A stretch of DNA of 64,000 nucleotides from Helicoverpa zea (GCF_022581195.2 NC_061469.1:11092501-11156500), one strand, 5' to 3'; positions 34,378-46,832 are shown, counted from the stretch's first letter. Notes: generated from the letters alone by a model not told the origin. Numbers and translations: made by a program.

Positions 34378-36060
34378 TGTTAGTGACATTATAATAAGTG
34401 CGCTGTGAAGTCTTATAAAAAAAAACCATATCAAAAAGTAGACTTGACACGATTAAGCCCATTGACACCAAGAAGAAAAATGAGATACTTAGAAAAAAAT
34501 ACTGACTACATAATAAAAAAAAATGACTTTTTATTACTTAAATTAAAATCTTGATTTCGGTAACTTTAGGGTTTTTGATTTAGATTTTTTATCCTAAAGA
34601 GTAGTTAATAAAAGAAAAAACAAATGAAATCGCTTATGCCATTAACATCAAAGACGTATGGATTTAATGCGGTTACGAAGTTAATGTAGACGAGTCCCCC
34701 ATTATTTAAATTAGGGGACTTTAGCTAAATATACGGGTATCCGTGTCGACTGCAGGCGGCAAAGTCGGGGTCCCTTAATCATACCCGGTAATAAGATATG
34801 TGTGCGGTAATAATATACCATTTATTACTTGGGGCAAATATTGTGTTTATGAGGGAAAGTTAAGCATTTTTTTGTTTTTGTTCTTATGCCGAAAAATGGT
34901 TAATTTTATCAAATTTTAATCATAGCAAAGAGCTGACTAATTAAAGAAAATATCAGTGATCAGTGGTCCCCCATTTCTTCTTAGCATAAACTACAATAAT
35001 GAATTGATAGTCATGGAGTATAATACAATGAACTGAATAATATGTATTTTTTTCTAATTTACGCGTGATATAATATTAAAATGATTAGAATAAATTATGC
35101 TGGATTCATAAATTAAGATTATTAAATTAAATATTCATAACATGATCAAAAAATTCAATAAAAACAAAGTATTTTTGACAACTTTCAGAATTACAATTGA
35201 AAAAGTTCTATAGTTTAGCTTCAATAAATGTTTTTATCGAACTTAAAGTAGCGTAGGTAAACGTATACATAACCTTACCATCTGTTTAATATAACTTTTT
35301 GAATAAAATCAAAAAAGAATATAAGAATAATTCAACCTTTGCAAGTTTTATTTTATTTGAATTTTATTGTATTCTTGTACTTGACCAACTTCAGTGATAT
35401 TAAGAAAAAAACGTGTGGGACTTTTATCAATACTAATTCTTTATTAGCATTCTATTTTCTCGTGTTGTAGGCAATTCGTATAAATATTACTCGGGAAGAG
35501 TATAGCTTACATATAGTCAAAGAATTTTCTAAATCGGCCCGGTAGTTTTGGAGCATTCTAAATACAAACAAATAAACAAAAAAAAATCCTCTTTATTAGA
35601 GGTAAATTATTATAGATATAACATACTCACATAAAAATGGTCATTGCATTTGTTACGTGCGATTAATGTGAGTGTGTATATGTATCGGGATTAGAATCAT
35701 AATTGTCCAACGTCCAATTGTCTAACTTTTTTTCTAATACCACTGCTTGCACTAAAACACCCTTCCAGTGACCAAGTTCAAGCTGTCCAAAGTTTATTCA
35801 CATCCAATATACATCAGTGGAACTTATACTAAGTGATTGACCCTCGCTCCCGAAGCCATCAGCCTAATCAATCAGCGTCCAGCCCTCGCATCTCGTATGC
35901 TATTAAACATTTACTCCTATTGTTCGGTAATTCTGATTCTTCTGTATGCCTGATAAGATTTTGGGAAACAAAAGTTTTGGGCTTTCTTTTGTATGGCTGG
36001 TGTTTTTATTAATGTGGACATGTTGTTGTGTGTTAGGATAATATAACATTGTAGTCAGTA
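34378..36060. other. AT-rich intergenic DNA, no gene seen
   Basis: An AGTCCCC...GGGGACT hairpin lies at about 34692-34721 and encloses TTTAAA. At 35512-35600 'aaatcggcccggtagttttgg' marks a decayed Helitron- or RTE-like fragment. No open frame of note. Confidence 0.5.
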
Positions 36061-36081
36061 ATATTACAGTTAGAGTGGATT

Positions 36082-36262
36082 CACACTGCAGACTAAACAG
36101 TCGACCAGTTGACAATTTTTGGTTTCAATCATTGTTTTCAGCCGTTCTGATACCGGCTAGATATTTGGCTAGATAATGTTCGTAGTAAATACTATTTATA
36201 TCTTTATACTGATTTATGAGCACATATAAACTATCGGCCGACTAAAAGATTGTATTGTTCAG
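36082..36262. mobile_element. MITE family D (TCGGCCGA type), copy 1
   Basis: The left end reads CACACTGCAGACTAAACAGTCG and the right end contains AACTATCGGCCGACTAAAAG. These are inverted partners also seen at 58919-59322. The interior 'ctgatttatgagcacatata' aligns with 'cttatgagctcaaacaaact' of the other copy. The outer right border is degraded. Confidence 0.6.
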
Positions 36263-36486
36263 GTAGTCTAAAGTTAGATCAATTTTGTTGATAATTTGAT
36301 AAGAATGGTGAGACTAAAAAGACTATTAATTCAAAACATGTATGTATTTTTTTCTGATACGAAATCTTTAAGTATTTTTGCAACTGAATTACTTGAGAAT
36401 GATGTTCAGTCTATTTTTAAATATTATATCTTAGTACATAAATACTTGGAGCTTCAATGCCGACATCAAAAGACATACACTCATAT

Positions 36487-36511
36487 ACATACGTATGTAT
36501 GTATGTATGTG
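36487..36511 (+). repeat. (GTAT)n microsatellite
   Basis: ATACGTATGTATGTATGTATGTG: about five GTAT units, preceded by related CATA repeats. Confidence 0.7.
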
Positions 36512-36689
36512 CGTCCATCTTGGAAAACCGCTGGTGCGGTTACATGGCACTCACGTCTAATGGCGGGCCTACACTTGCGGTAATCAAATAGACGGCTTAA
36601 TGCTTTTGTAAAATGTCGCAGCAATTGGTTTGTATGAATTGCTTTTTATCTGGGTGCGCGAAGTAGTTCACAGTGTTAAAACCATAAAC

Positions 36690-36891
36690 CAATGCGAAAG
36701 TTACTCTGTCTGTCTGTCTGTTACGCTTTCACGTCTAAGCCACTGAACCGAATTTAATAAAATTTGGTACAGAGATACAGTTGACCTTGAGAAAGAACAT
36801 AGGATAGTTTTTATCCCGGACTTTTGAAGAGTTCTCTTGGAAATGCGATATAACCGAACTCGACGCGGGCGAAGCCGCGGGCGGAAGCTAG
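36690..36891 (+). mobile_element. Helitron-like element 3' terminal region
   Basis: The segment begins near AATGCGAAAGTTACTCTGTC and carries 'gttacgctttcacgtctaag', a common core of non-autonomous Helitrons in Lepidoptera. It ends with the hairpin CGCGGGCGAAGCCGCG (36864-36879; 5-bp stem) about 8 bases before a terminal CTAG, followed by T. A subterminal hairpin and CTRR end before a T are the standard Helitron 3' signature. Degraded relatives are at 37250-37400, 28984-29070 and 32090-32230. No Rep/Hel protein is present. Confidence 0.65.
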
Positions 36892-38850
36892 TTAAGTTAT
36901 AAGATAACATTTCAAATTGATGCAGTATTCAGAAATCTGTTAAAGAATCGCGTCTTCACACTTTTTAAACTTTGCCTTTTTGAAACTAGGGATTGTTTAC
37001 CTACACGAAAAATGCTCTGTAAACAAAATATTAAAGTATCTAGTATCTACCTACATGATTAATGCCTCCTATTTCCTTGGCTACGTGTAACATAACTGCC
37101 CAATTTATCACAGGTAGGTACAAATGGCGGAGAAAATTCTGTGCGGTAACGGTCATATTTGTTACAAAATATTTAGAACGACAATTTTTTTAGTCTTTAC
37201 GAAGGTCGAAATTCGAAAGCTTACCTTTGAAAACCTGTATTAACCAAACATTATAGAGGTACTAACAAAGGTGAGTTTGCTACGCTTTCACGCGAAAACG
37301 GCTGAACCGATTTGGATAAAATTTTGCTCAAAGATAGATGGTATCTTGGAAATGGTTTTTTCTGGGTTTTTTTAAAGTAGTAACAGACAAAGTCGCGAGT
37401 AAACTTAAGTACAACATTTGCATATTTATATAATAGCAAGCCTCATACAGATCAAACTAGAGACAGTTTGTCTTTACAAACAAACTTGAAATACGTTTAT
37501 CCCAAAGGCAGTATTATATCAGAAGTTGTTAGTTCATCTCATCTCCCGGGATTACCTGTTGAAGCTGAGAGAAGCCTCGAAGTATTCAATTTGTCACCTA
37601 ATAGAGATGTTCTAGAATTTTCTATGAATTTGGTTTTGTTTTTCATGTGTTGAGAGACAGAAAAAATGGATATCAGACTACTTATTTGTATCAAGGGTAC
37701 AGGTGTTATTTGATCGTAGCCCTCGAAATACTTTTTTTTGTTTTTGCTTTCATAAAAGTTTGGGCATGTAGCAAAATATTATTATTGCTATTTTTTTTTT
37801 GTTATAACGCATCCAAGCAATTTGATCAGCCTTAGTGACATTTTAGATTACATACCAACTGATTTTATTTTATCTCATTCATACACTCCACTGCAAAATA
37901 AACGGGTAAGTTAACCCAATAATAAAAATGGCCATAAAGCAAATTCAACATATAAATCTTGCCAAGAAAACTGATAAAGACGCACAATTTCCGCAGGCAC
38001 TCACGGGCCAAGTTTTTAATATTCACAAGTCAGGAACGGACGGTATGCTTTGAAAAATGTTCCATTAAACTTTTCAATATGACATAAATGCACTTTCCGT
38101 ATATTTGTCTGGAACTTGCTGTTTCTTGCGGCTTTACTCGCGTCTTGAGAGGAGCTCGGAACATTCATTAAAAGATTGCTACTAGTTTATTTTCAGAGCG
38201 AAATATATTTAATTGCACGTTAGAAGTTGGTGGTTGTCGCGGTTCCTGATGTGTTTAATTTCAAAATAAACGACGAATTGGGTAGTTAGCTACTCCTTAT
38301 CCTGAAGCCGGTAAAAAGTGGCTTTTAACATTAGGATCCGTCGATCGGAGTGAACAGGTGACAATTAAAAAAAACAGCTACGGAAAACACGTTAAATAGT
38401 TTTCCATTCATTGATTTGTCCCTGAAACCTAATGGATCTACAGTTAAATATTATACACTACTATTTTAATAAAGAACACACATAAGTAGGTACATAAACG
38501 CAGATATTCTCAGCACATAAGTACATACAACAAAGCGCCGCAATCATAATGAACGTGAATTTTATAACAAAGAGTAACTAATTAGCAGCGATTTCCAGCA
38601 TTTCTCTTACAGTACAAATAGTGCATGCAAAATGACCTAATTTCATAATTTATGCTGCGTGTAATGTAATACTCGTTTCCATCTAGCGCTTTTGAATTTC
38701 ATGTTTGAAAAAGGGCTGGTTATTTTGGCATGGCTGTGTATTTAGCACAATATATGAACAAATTTTAATATATGAAATCTGTGCAAAATTTTTAAAGCTG
38801 AAAGTAATTCTAGGAACTATTGAACCGGGTCAAATTCGCTTGATGACCTT
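36892..38850. other. AT-rich intergenic DNA with a Helitron-like remnant
   Basis: 37270-37400 repeats the 'gctacgctttcacgcgaaaa' and 'aacggctgaaccgatttgga' core without a recognisable 3' hairpin. Open frames at 37468-37653, 37647-37835 and 38705-38917 have 61-70 codons and no support. Confidence 0.5.
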
Positions 38851-38968
38851 AAAACCGTCATATTCCGTCGTAGGCCTTTTTATGTACCAGGGCCGCGTTA
38901 ACTTACCTATTCGATAAATCCCGCAGCCCCGGCAGGCCTTGGCCCCGCTGGGGTTGCTGACATTTCTT
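38851..38968 (-). mobile_element. R1-like LINE 3' UTR fragment
   Basis: On the minus strand it reads ATGTCAGCAACCCCAGCGGGG, CAAGGCCTGCCGGGGCTGCGG, GCGGCCCTGGTACATAAAAAG and GGCCTACGACGGAATATGACGG in the same order as 13108-13225 of the large LINE. The match ends at TTTTAAG, earlier than in the other copies, so this fragment is truncated at both ends or rearranged. Confidence 0.82.
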
Positions 38969-39068
38969 CAAACACACTTATGACAAAGACTAGCTAAACT
39001 AGCGATCAAAGTTGCGACTGGGAACAGTAGAAAAAGTTTAAGATATGTTATAAGTACATGAAGATTAA

Positions 39069-39550
39069 GGGACATGGCACAGTATAGCGGCACCACAACA
39101 GCACGGCTCCACACCAGCATTTAAGTTGTCATTCAATTTAGAGCATTAAATCGTGTATATTATAATATATTTCGTAATGTCAATATGAAAAAGCCAACGG
39201 CGAGCATTCAACGCGCTTGCCGCTACCACACAACTCGGCTCGCCGCTCGCGTGCTGCAAACGAGCGGACCTCATGCGTACAGCGCGCCGACGGCGTGCTA
39301 ATTACGCGCCGACTCCGAGCCGGCAGCGAAACAACGTCATTGAGTCGTGTTCAATCATAACTGTCTTAAAATAACATTGAGTTTGCGGTGACAGCAAGCT
39401 TACACCTCGCGGCCGGCGCGCCGACGGCGCTCCGACACGGCGAGCGGACAGCGCGTGGTTAGCGCGCTGGCAGCTAGCCGTAGTCTAAATTCGAGGCGAC
39501 GCCGTGCTGCAGCCGTGCTGTTGCGGTGCCGCTATAATGTGCCATGACCT
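39069..39550. mobile_element. GC-rich MITE, family B copy 2, TAA target duplication
   Basis: The ends read GGGACATGGCACAGTATAGC and, inverted, AGGTCATGGCACATTATAGC, then CGGCACCRCAACAGCACGGC. TAA flanks it at 39066-39068 and 39551-39553. The interior aligns with copy 1 (16061-16518) over most of its length. It has an additional GC-rich segment, 'gctccgacacggcgagcgga', and is about 24 bp longer overall. Non-autonomous; PIF/Harbinger-type by TSD (inference). Confidence 0.87.
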
Positions 39551-39717
39551 TAAAAGACGCACTGCAAACTCTAAGTCGGCTGACGAACGAAAATCGGCAG
39601 ACGAATAATAGTGTGCACATTACAAGAATCAGAAGTACGACGGGGATCATTCCGACTAAAATTTTGATTGGGTTCACAATACTTATCCTTCAAAATAATC
39701 TATCAACTAACCTTCAG

Positions 39718-39735
39718 AACTATCGGCCGATAGTT
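39718..39735. repeat. 18-bp perfect palindrome AACTATCGGCCGATAGTT
   Basis: This is the inner terminal motif of MITE family D fused head to head. It lies in a 150-bp patch ('aagtcggctgacgaacgaaa') that may be a collapsed copy of that family, immediately downstream of the GC-rich MITE. Confidence 0.7.
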
Positions 39736-40551
39736 TAATCTATAGTATACAAATTCTAAGATTAGCTGAGTACGTGACCAGTCCAACATCATTATTACGC
39801 AAGCAACTACTAATTCCCTAATTTATTCTGTAAGTCTTGATTCTATTAACTTTTAGAAGTATCCCAAGCAAAAACACGGTTCAATCTCCAAGGGATTTCG
39901 GTAGTAATCTTACTGGATAAAGAATATCTTCAAAAACATGTTAAGCTTACTGATTGGATGTATTAAATTTCGCTTTTTGTGAACTTATGAAGGCGGAAAA
40001 TGGAGAGTCAGAAGTTTTGGCATTTTTTATGTAATCATTACTTTGTTTTTATACCTACCTATTTTATTATTTGAGTTGGCTCAGCATGTCTTCTTCTTCC
40101 ACACCTTACTATCAAAATACATCCATTGTATCTATGGTCGCCATCTTCCTCTGTATGTATCCATCCACATTCCTGCTCAGAAGCTTCCTCATAACATGAT
40201 TGAGGATCAAAATGAGATTCATGCCATTGGGATTTTCTATGTACGTCGAAAATATTTAGATTTTTGTCTGCAATCAAAGTAAACGTTGAAAAAATTAAAG
40301 TGTAAGCTGCCCTTCATGGCATAATAAGTACCTTTAAAAAATTGATGTAGCTCTTTAACTCTTTATGTATATCACGCTCTTCAAGGGGCATAATATGAGG
40401 CCTAATTTAGATATACAAAACTTAAGACAGTGTGATTTTGATTGGGATCTGTGAAGTAATATATAAGTATTAAGAAACGTAACATTTGTTAGGTATTTAG
40501 TTTTATTAACCTTAAGGTTAAACATTAAAAATTAAACATTAAAGTAGCTGT
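39736..40551. other. Intergenic DNA, no confirmed gene
   Basis: Overlapping open frames at 40043-40282 (plus) and 40059-40277 (minus) cover a less AT-rich patch. The minus translation is rich in Cys, His and charged residues but contains no motif I can assign. It could be a fragment of a lost transposon protein. Confidence 0.4.
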
Positions 40552-40690
40552 ATTAGAACTAAACATAAGAGCGTCGTAGTTCAACAGAAGCGGCTTTCAG
40601 TGTAATATGTTTATACCTGTTACTAACTGAAACTTCACTGTCACCGAGAATTACTTGCTGGAACTATAGCTTATGCAGACTAAGACGTCA
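40552..40690 (-). repeat. Unclassified about 138-bp repeat, copy 2
   Basis: Inverted counterpart of 29474-29612: 'ttagaactaaacataagagc' ... 'acctgttactaactgaaact' ... 'tagcttatgcagactaagac'. No tail or terminal repeats are visible, so its mobilisation mechanism is unknown. Confidence 0.8.
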
Positions 40691-40886
40691 GAACTAGCTG
40701 CTGGTAGCAGGAATAATATACTATGTACATATAGAAGTTCTAGAGGTATAATAATATAGACATGAATATAGAAGATATATAATATAGTACCTTAGGCAAG
40801 TGTACGGTTCGGAAGCTTATTAAACGCTGTTTTTTGGCTCGGTGTCAGGTTTAGGCAAAAACGTATCAGGTTTCAATTGTCAACTG

Positions 40887-41040
40887 TTTGTTTATTTATT
40901 TATTTAACAGTTTATGTACACAGTTGCTGAGACAATAAATATAGAAAATATAAAAATAGAACATTCAAGTACAAAGGCAATGCTTATTTCTAAAGAAATT
41001 TCTTCCAGCAGGCTCGCTATAGGAGAGTTTCAATAAAGAT
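40887..41040 (-). mobile_element. 3' end of a non-LTR retroelement, copy 1
   Basis: A (TTTA)n stretch (complement of an (AAAT)n tail) is followed by 'aacagtttatgtacacagtt' and TCAAGTACAAAGGCA. The same blocks recur at 55085-55165. The element lies on the minus strand and is 5'-truncated. Confidence 0.6.
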
Positions 41041-42094
41041 AAAGCAAAGATGTTGGTCAATTAAGCACAACACTCGTTGACAAACACGAACCGAACGTTA
41101 TTCCACAGAATCGCCGATCGGAAAATCCACTAGTGTAAAGTGTAAAAGCGCTGTAATGATAAAACATTGCAAATTTAAAGTCATTATGATCAAATAAAGT
41201 GAAGTAAAACAGTGTGATGTAATAATTTAGATTTACGATTACAACACAAATGATTTATGTCCGAAAAATATTTCATTTCCCAGTGATACGAACGTAATCT
41301 ACTGTAATCGGATTTCACGGTTTTACGCCACTTCAGTTTTACTGTTTTAATAAAGAAGTTTGTAATAATCTTTTTTAGTCTCCATTTGAAAAGTGATCAA
41401 TTATTAAATTACCTAGATAATTCTCTCAAATATTCTTAAAAACGTAAAAAAAAAATAAAATTACTGTTTTAGGCACAAGGAAAAAGCGTTAATTGAGACT
41501 ACGGGCTTAATCAAAGAAACTCTATTATTCAGCGATTCAGTAATAGAGAAGAGAAAAAGAAGAGAAACTGAATTAACTTAAAATAAACTTAGGACTCAAG
41601 GAATTTTGATAAAGAAAATAATAAAGTCACTTCCCCAAAAATGTTAGCCAAAAAATTTCTTAGAAGAAAATCTTTTCTGATATTCTTTTAGGAAAAATCT
41701 TCATTATTTATCCCATTAAGTCAATTACGTTAGATGGATTCATCAATCATATTCCGTAGTTGGAAACTGAAATTACTTTGAGGAAAGTTGGGGAACAATT
41801 TGGCTGATTTTGTTAACCCGTTGTAAGAGATAAGCTAAGTTTCGATAACCCTGTATACGGAAGATTAATTTGATGTCATAATATAACCCTTGCTATGTTT
41901 ATGACAGTCACGATTGATTTCACTTTGACATCAAGTCAAGAACTCTCAAGAACAACAAAGTTACGGATTGCTTTTGTTTTTTTTTTATCTAAGATCAAAA
42001 GGGTGATTTTAATTGGAATAGTCACACAGGCTCTAGTTTTCTTGATAACTACCTAACCCTACTAGGAACTAACCTACATCTATAACTTCCTCCA
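41041..42094. other. AT-rich intergenic DNA, no gene seen
   Basis: No repeat shared with the rest of the window and no open frame over 60 codons was recognised. Confidence 0.5.
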
Positions 42095-42262
42095 GCGGTT
42101 TCACCTGCGTCTCGGGAGACCCACTCCGGGCTCCTGGATGAAATGTAGGCTCTTGTTTTTCTGGATAAATGAGCTATCTAATGTTGAAAGTTTTTGCAAA
42201 TCGATTTAGTAGTTCCTGAGATTAGGATAAGATTAAGTATAGACAAATTGACAATGTGTAAT
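42095..42262 (-). repeat. Decayed generic lepidopteran repeat
   Basis: 'ccagcggtttcacctgcgtc', 'tcctggatgaaatgtaggct' and 'gcaaatcgatttagtagttc' occur in the order I associate with a very common non-autonomous repeat of Lepidoptera. Borders are not identifiable and its class is uncertain. The orientation given is a guess. Confidence 0.4.
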
Positions 42263-44349
42263 TGCAAACAAAATCTCCATTAATAGTTTTTCAATAATAT
42301 GTAGATTACTACAAGCACATCAAATCAACTTTTAAATAAATAAACCGCATCCACCCCACATTTCAATCTTCCTCATGAAATGCAATTCCGCAACCTTGAG
42401 CGAAGCCGGTCGCTACTTATTAGCTCGCATGAAGTCACATGTTCAAGGAGTGCGCTCAATTATAAACTAATCGAGTGCGCCTGAGCAAGGCTTGGTAATT
42501 GATTCATTTCGTTACGAGTGGAAAGGCCAAGGTTATTTATGGGGACTTGAAGGGAAGGATGGTAAATAAATTACTGTAGATAGGTTTATTTTAAAGTGAC
42601 ATGTGGTTGCCTTGAGAATATTTTGCAGGCTATTTGTGAAGAAAAAACTATCTGTTATAAAAGCGAGATTTAACCGGTTTACTGCAATGTCGTGCACCCA
42701 AATGTTTCTTCTGGTCTTCTCGTTCTGGCATGACATTAGAAATTGGTGTGTGAACATATATAAAATCCTCGTGCAATTGCAACCTTAATATGCGAATACA
42801 TGCAAATATGCACAGTTGTGAACTCGTGAAACAATTTCGTTTGAATCTGAACCAATTGAGATGAAAATTGGCTTAGAGATAAGACTCTAGAGAAGCCTTA
42901 ATTTTTATCTGGGTGCAAATGTACTTCTGTCGAGATGCGGGTGAACTAGCGGTCTAAAATCTAGTGTTTTACACTCCGCTATCACTTTCTTCATTACATA
43001 ACTACTGGATAGTTATCAAGTTTCAGTTTGTTATCAAAGCCGGAGTTGGACCAGTCTAGAAGTTCTGTAACCTAGTGCGAAGAACCTCAAGCGGTTCACT
43101 TCTAAACTGACTACATACTTAGTTATAGTTAAGTGTTAGTTTACATGTTAAAGTTGAAACCTTATAAATGAGTAGTGGATGCAAGGGTTGAGCACATAGG
43201 ACAAATTTTATTTCCATAAGTAACCACTAGAGGCGCTGTAAAATTAGCCAGTAAAAATATTTGGAATCGAGTATTGACAAATACTATTGCTTTAAACTCA
43301 TGGTAGAGGTGTTATTATTTTGTGAGCATTTTTGCAAGGCATGGGTATTGTCTCATAAAGAGAAGCTAAGAGCGTTAATTGCCACTTTTTAAAATTTAGG
43401 TTTTCTTAAGACTTGTAAGTAATTTTCTTTGTACTTTTAGCTCTCTAAGAAGAAGTAAGGTGTTCTAGATAAGTGTCTACTTAAATATTTATTTAAAGAC
43501 CTATTTGGAGATACTATATTATTCTAAGAGTCTGTGTAAACATATGAATAATTTCACACTATTACACTGAATAAACAAACTAAGTATGTAATATAATTGG
43601 ATTTTGTTTATCTGGTTTTGTATAAACAAGGACAATCATACCTAAACAGATAAATATTAATGTTCGTAGATATGTTCTTAATAGCTGTTCTAAATGATTT
43701 CATACTATTTACTTGCTTATATGTGGTAAAAATTGATGGCACGTTATGTGTTCCTATGTATGAACATTTTCAGTTGTCAAAACGCTGATTTAATGATGTT
43801 TATGTTTTGGATATTGTCAAAGTTAAATGGAACCCACCCTTATTTATTTATTTACAACTTATCTACTTATTAAATCACAAGTACGGCCTTAAACCAAAGA
43901 GGATATAAATACTTATTGGCGCAACAACTCTTCAACTTTTATGAATCCCAAAATACCTGTAGGTATAATCCAACAAACAATTTTCACAATACAGTTCAAT
44001 GTAAAACCAATAAACAAGCACCACAAATAGATAATTAGTCGATACACATTTAAACAACGCACGCGAACAACACGGCCAATTAGGCCTAAATACATAGATA
44101 CATACATACACACAAACATACATATATAATTGTCAGTTTGTTTACACAGCGTGTGACTGGCAGTTAACGGCTATGTTAATTGCATTACGAATAGATCTAT
44201 CTACATGTTGTCAACGTGTTTGCTGGTCTGTAGTGGCTTTGTTTTAATCGGTACCTATGTATTGTTTAAAACAATTTTATTGATGACCAAAAGAAAGCTT
44301 ACAATCTGCCTAGGCTTTTCCCAACTACTGTTAAGATTTTCACATAGAT
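42263..44349. other. AT-rich intergenic DNA, no gene seen
   Basis: It contains a CCACTAGAGGCGC word at 43224-43236 (see the CTCF-like motif cluster), a short (TTTA)n at 43841-43856 and CATA-rich sequence at 44090-44128. The minus frames 43913-44119 and 43932-44123 derive partly from that simple repeat. Confidence 0.5.
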
Positions 44350-45955
44350 AAACGATAGACTTGACAACTATGTTCACAGCAAAGGATGTTAAATTTGTTA
44401 TTGATCATATGAAACGGGGTAAGTCTCCGGGACACGACGGGCTTAGTGTAGAACACTTAAAGCACGCGGGAAAACATCTACCTCGGGTGTTAGCGTTATT
44501 ATTTAACTTTTGTATGTCACACTCTTATTTGCCTGGGGATATGATGAAAACTGTTGTAGTCCTCATTGCTAAAAACAAAACTAGTGATTTGTCAGATAAA
44601 GCAAATTATAGGCCTATCTCATTAGCTACGATTATTGCAAAGGTTTTTGACAGTCTACTAAATAACTATTTAAAACATAGCGTAAAGCTGCACGATGCTC
44701 AACATGCTTCAGAAAAGGTTTATCAACCGAAACAGCGATTTTATGCCTGAAAAAGACTGTGAAATACTACACTGATAGCCAAACTCCAGTTTTTACTTGT
44801 TTTTTAGACATGTCAAAAGCTTTTGACATGGTATCATATGACATACTGTGGGAAAAGCTATCTAGGGCAAATGTTCCTTCGCACATAATAAATGTTTTTA
44901 GATTCTGGTACAAGCATCAGGTTAACTATGTGAAATGGGCAAATGTACTATCGAAAGAGTACACAATGGAATGTGGCGTGAGACAGGGTGGTTTGAGCTC
45001 CCCTACTCTGTTTAACATTTATATAAATGAGCTCATTGCTGAGCTAAGCAGTGTGCATGCAGGTTGCTACATAGATGGAATTGCATTTAACAATATTAGC
45101 TATGCTGATGACATGGCGTTGTTGAGCCCATCAATGTCAGGTCTCAGAAAATTAATAAAAATCTGTGAATGTTATGCTGAAGAGCACGGTTTGAGATACA
45201 ATTCAAAGAAAAGTGAGTTACTCATCTTTAGACCAACCAATATGAAATCAGTAATCTATCCCTCAATTACTTTGAGTGGTGTTGTCTTAAACCGTGTTCA
45301 ACAGTTCAAATATCTGGGACATATTGTTACGGAGAATATGAAAGACGACCTTGATGTTGAAAGGGAGCGAAGAGCATTGGCAGTGAGAAGTAATATGCTT
45401 GTACGAAGATTCTCACGTTGCACAGCAGTAAAAATAACACTTTTTAAAGCCTTTTGCCAAGTATTTTACACGTGTAGTCTGTGGACGAACTGTACAAAGA
45501 AAGCCATGAATACTCTTCGTGTCCAGTACAATAATGCGTTTAGGATGCTGCTGGGGCTGCCACGCTACTGTAGTGCGTCAGGCATGTTCGCAGATGCGCA
45601 TACTGATGGTTTTAATGCTATAAGACGCAAACGAGCTGCCTCCTTGTTAAGTAGAGTTCGTGGCAGCACCAACAGCCTCCTAAACGTTATTGCTGGCAAA
45701 TGGGATTGTCCCATATTGCACTACCTGGGTACTTGCATGTATTGTAAAATGTCATGTAAAATGTGTAAAAATGTAATTTCAATTAATAACTTAATATAAT
45801 TATAATGATTCAATACATATTCTATTATAATTTCAATGATTAATGTAATGTGATGTAAGGTGGTAATTAATAGTGTACTTTTATTTTATTTTTTAATCAA
45901 ATGTAATGTATGGGTTATCCTGAAATAAATGATTATTTATTTATTTATTTATTTA
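44350..45955 (+). mobile_element. 5'-truncated LINE ending in a (TTTA)n tail
   Basis: The element consists of the RT pseudogene, a roughly 100-bp 3' UTR, and the terminus TGAAATAAATGATTATTTATTTATTTATTTATTT at 45921-45954. The 5' border is not sharp and no convincing target duplication was found. The element lies about 0.9 kb upstream of the first host exon recognised, perhaps in an intron of that gene. Confidence 0.8.
44361..45799 (+). pseudogene. Reverse transcriptase of a second LINE, one frameshift
   Basis: The first part (44361-44705) has KRGKSPGHDGLSVEHLKHAG and DKANYRPISLATIIAKVFD. At 44706 one base is missing: before it the frame gives LHDAQH, and in the shifted frame the sequence resumes at once as GLSTETAILCLKKTV. 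The second part has CFLDMSKAFDMVSYD (motif A Asp), CGVRQGGLSSPTLFNIYIN, SYADDMALLSP (YADD) and YNSKKSELLIF, then a thumb-like region and a stop at 45797-45799. Endonuclease and ORF1 are absent. Composition matches the AT-rich host, unlike the GC-rich LINE at 10.5 kb. The clade is probably CR1/L2-related, but I cannot fix it. Confidence 0.88.
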
Positions 45956-46832
45956 AATGGTCACCCATCCGAAGATAGACCACGACAAGAACTTTTTCAG
46001 TGTGTATAAAATCCATGGTGTCAGTCAGTCGGTATATTCGTAGCAAATATTTTGATTAAAATCCATGTAAAATTAAGAGTAAATGTTTCCATTAGAGCGG
46101 CCATCTTATTTACTGTTATAAATCTGAAAAGTTTCTTTGGACACACTAATTTCAGTCAATACAAGACCAAAAAAATATTTCAGTTTTAGATCGTGGAAAG
46201 CTATAGACTTTATTTACCCAGGTGCGCGAAGTATATCAACGGGATGGCTAGTTTTAAATAAACCTCTATTTTACTATCCTAATTCAAGTATAGTCTGCTT
46301 TCAAACTTTCAATATGAAACCCAAAATCCTTATTGTGTCTGTCATCATAATATTGTGACATGATTGATGCCTACTTTCGCAGAAAGTGGAATTTCATAAA
46401 AGGCTTTCGCCATAATGCGACAGTTAGAAGTCATTGGTGTATGAAAGATGATAAATAAAATCCTTTTAACATGACACAATTTTATGTAACGATGTGGTGG
46501 GATTAGGAAGATGTAAAGCAGACATTTTTAATAATGACATCTAGTGAGTAAATGGTATCATTGAAAGACTATTATTACGCCATCTTTTGAGTAATTGTAT
46601 TAAACTCTTACACGTAATTCAATGTAGTAAAATTGACGATTGAATCTGCAAGATGATATTTAACTTTGGGAGGTTTCGATGACGTGCTTGCGAACTATAA
46701 TTTTAATACAACCAAAATTACTTACATAATTCTTGCGAACTGTTTAACAAATCTCACGACTTCAAAATAATGTAAAAAATAAAGCACATGCTATATTACA
46801 TTTTTATTAACTACCAACGCCATCTATTGCAG
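45956..46832. other. AT-rich DNA, probably intron of the downstream gene
   Basis: No gene. It contains a Helitron-like scrap ('acccaggtgcgcgaagtata', about 46217-46236). It ends in CGCCATCTATTGCAG, where the splice acceptor AG (46831-46832) is the end of a GCCATCTA motif. Confidence 0.5.

Noticed and set aside
40043..40282. 79- and 72-codon overlapping frames on opposite strands
   Set aside because: No assignable motif on either strand. Possibly transposon debris.
44343..46000. GATAGAC...GACAA similarity on both sides of the second LINE as a TSD
   Set aside because: The match is imperfect and separated from the tail by other sequence, so it does not qualify as a target duplication.
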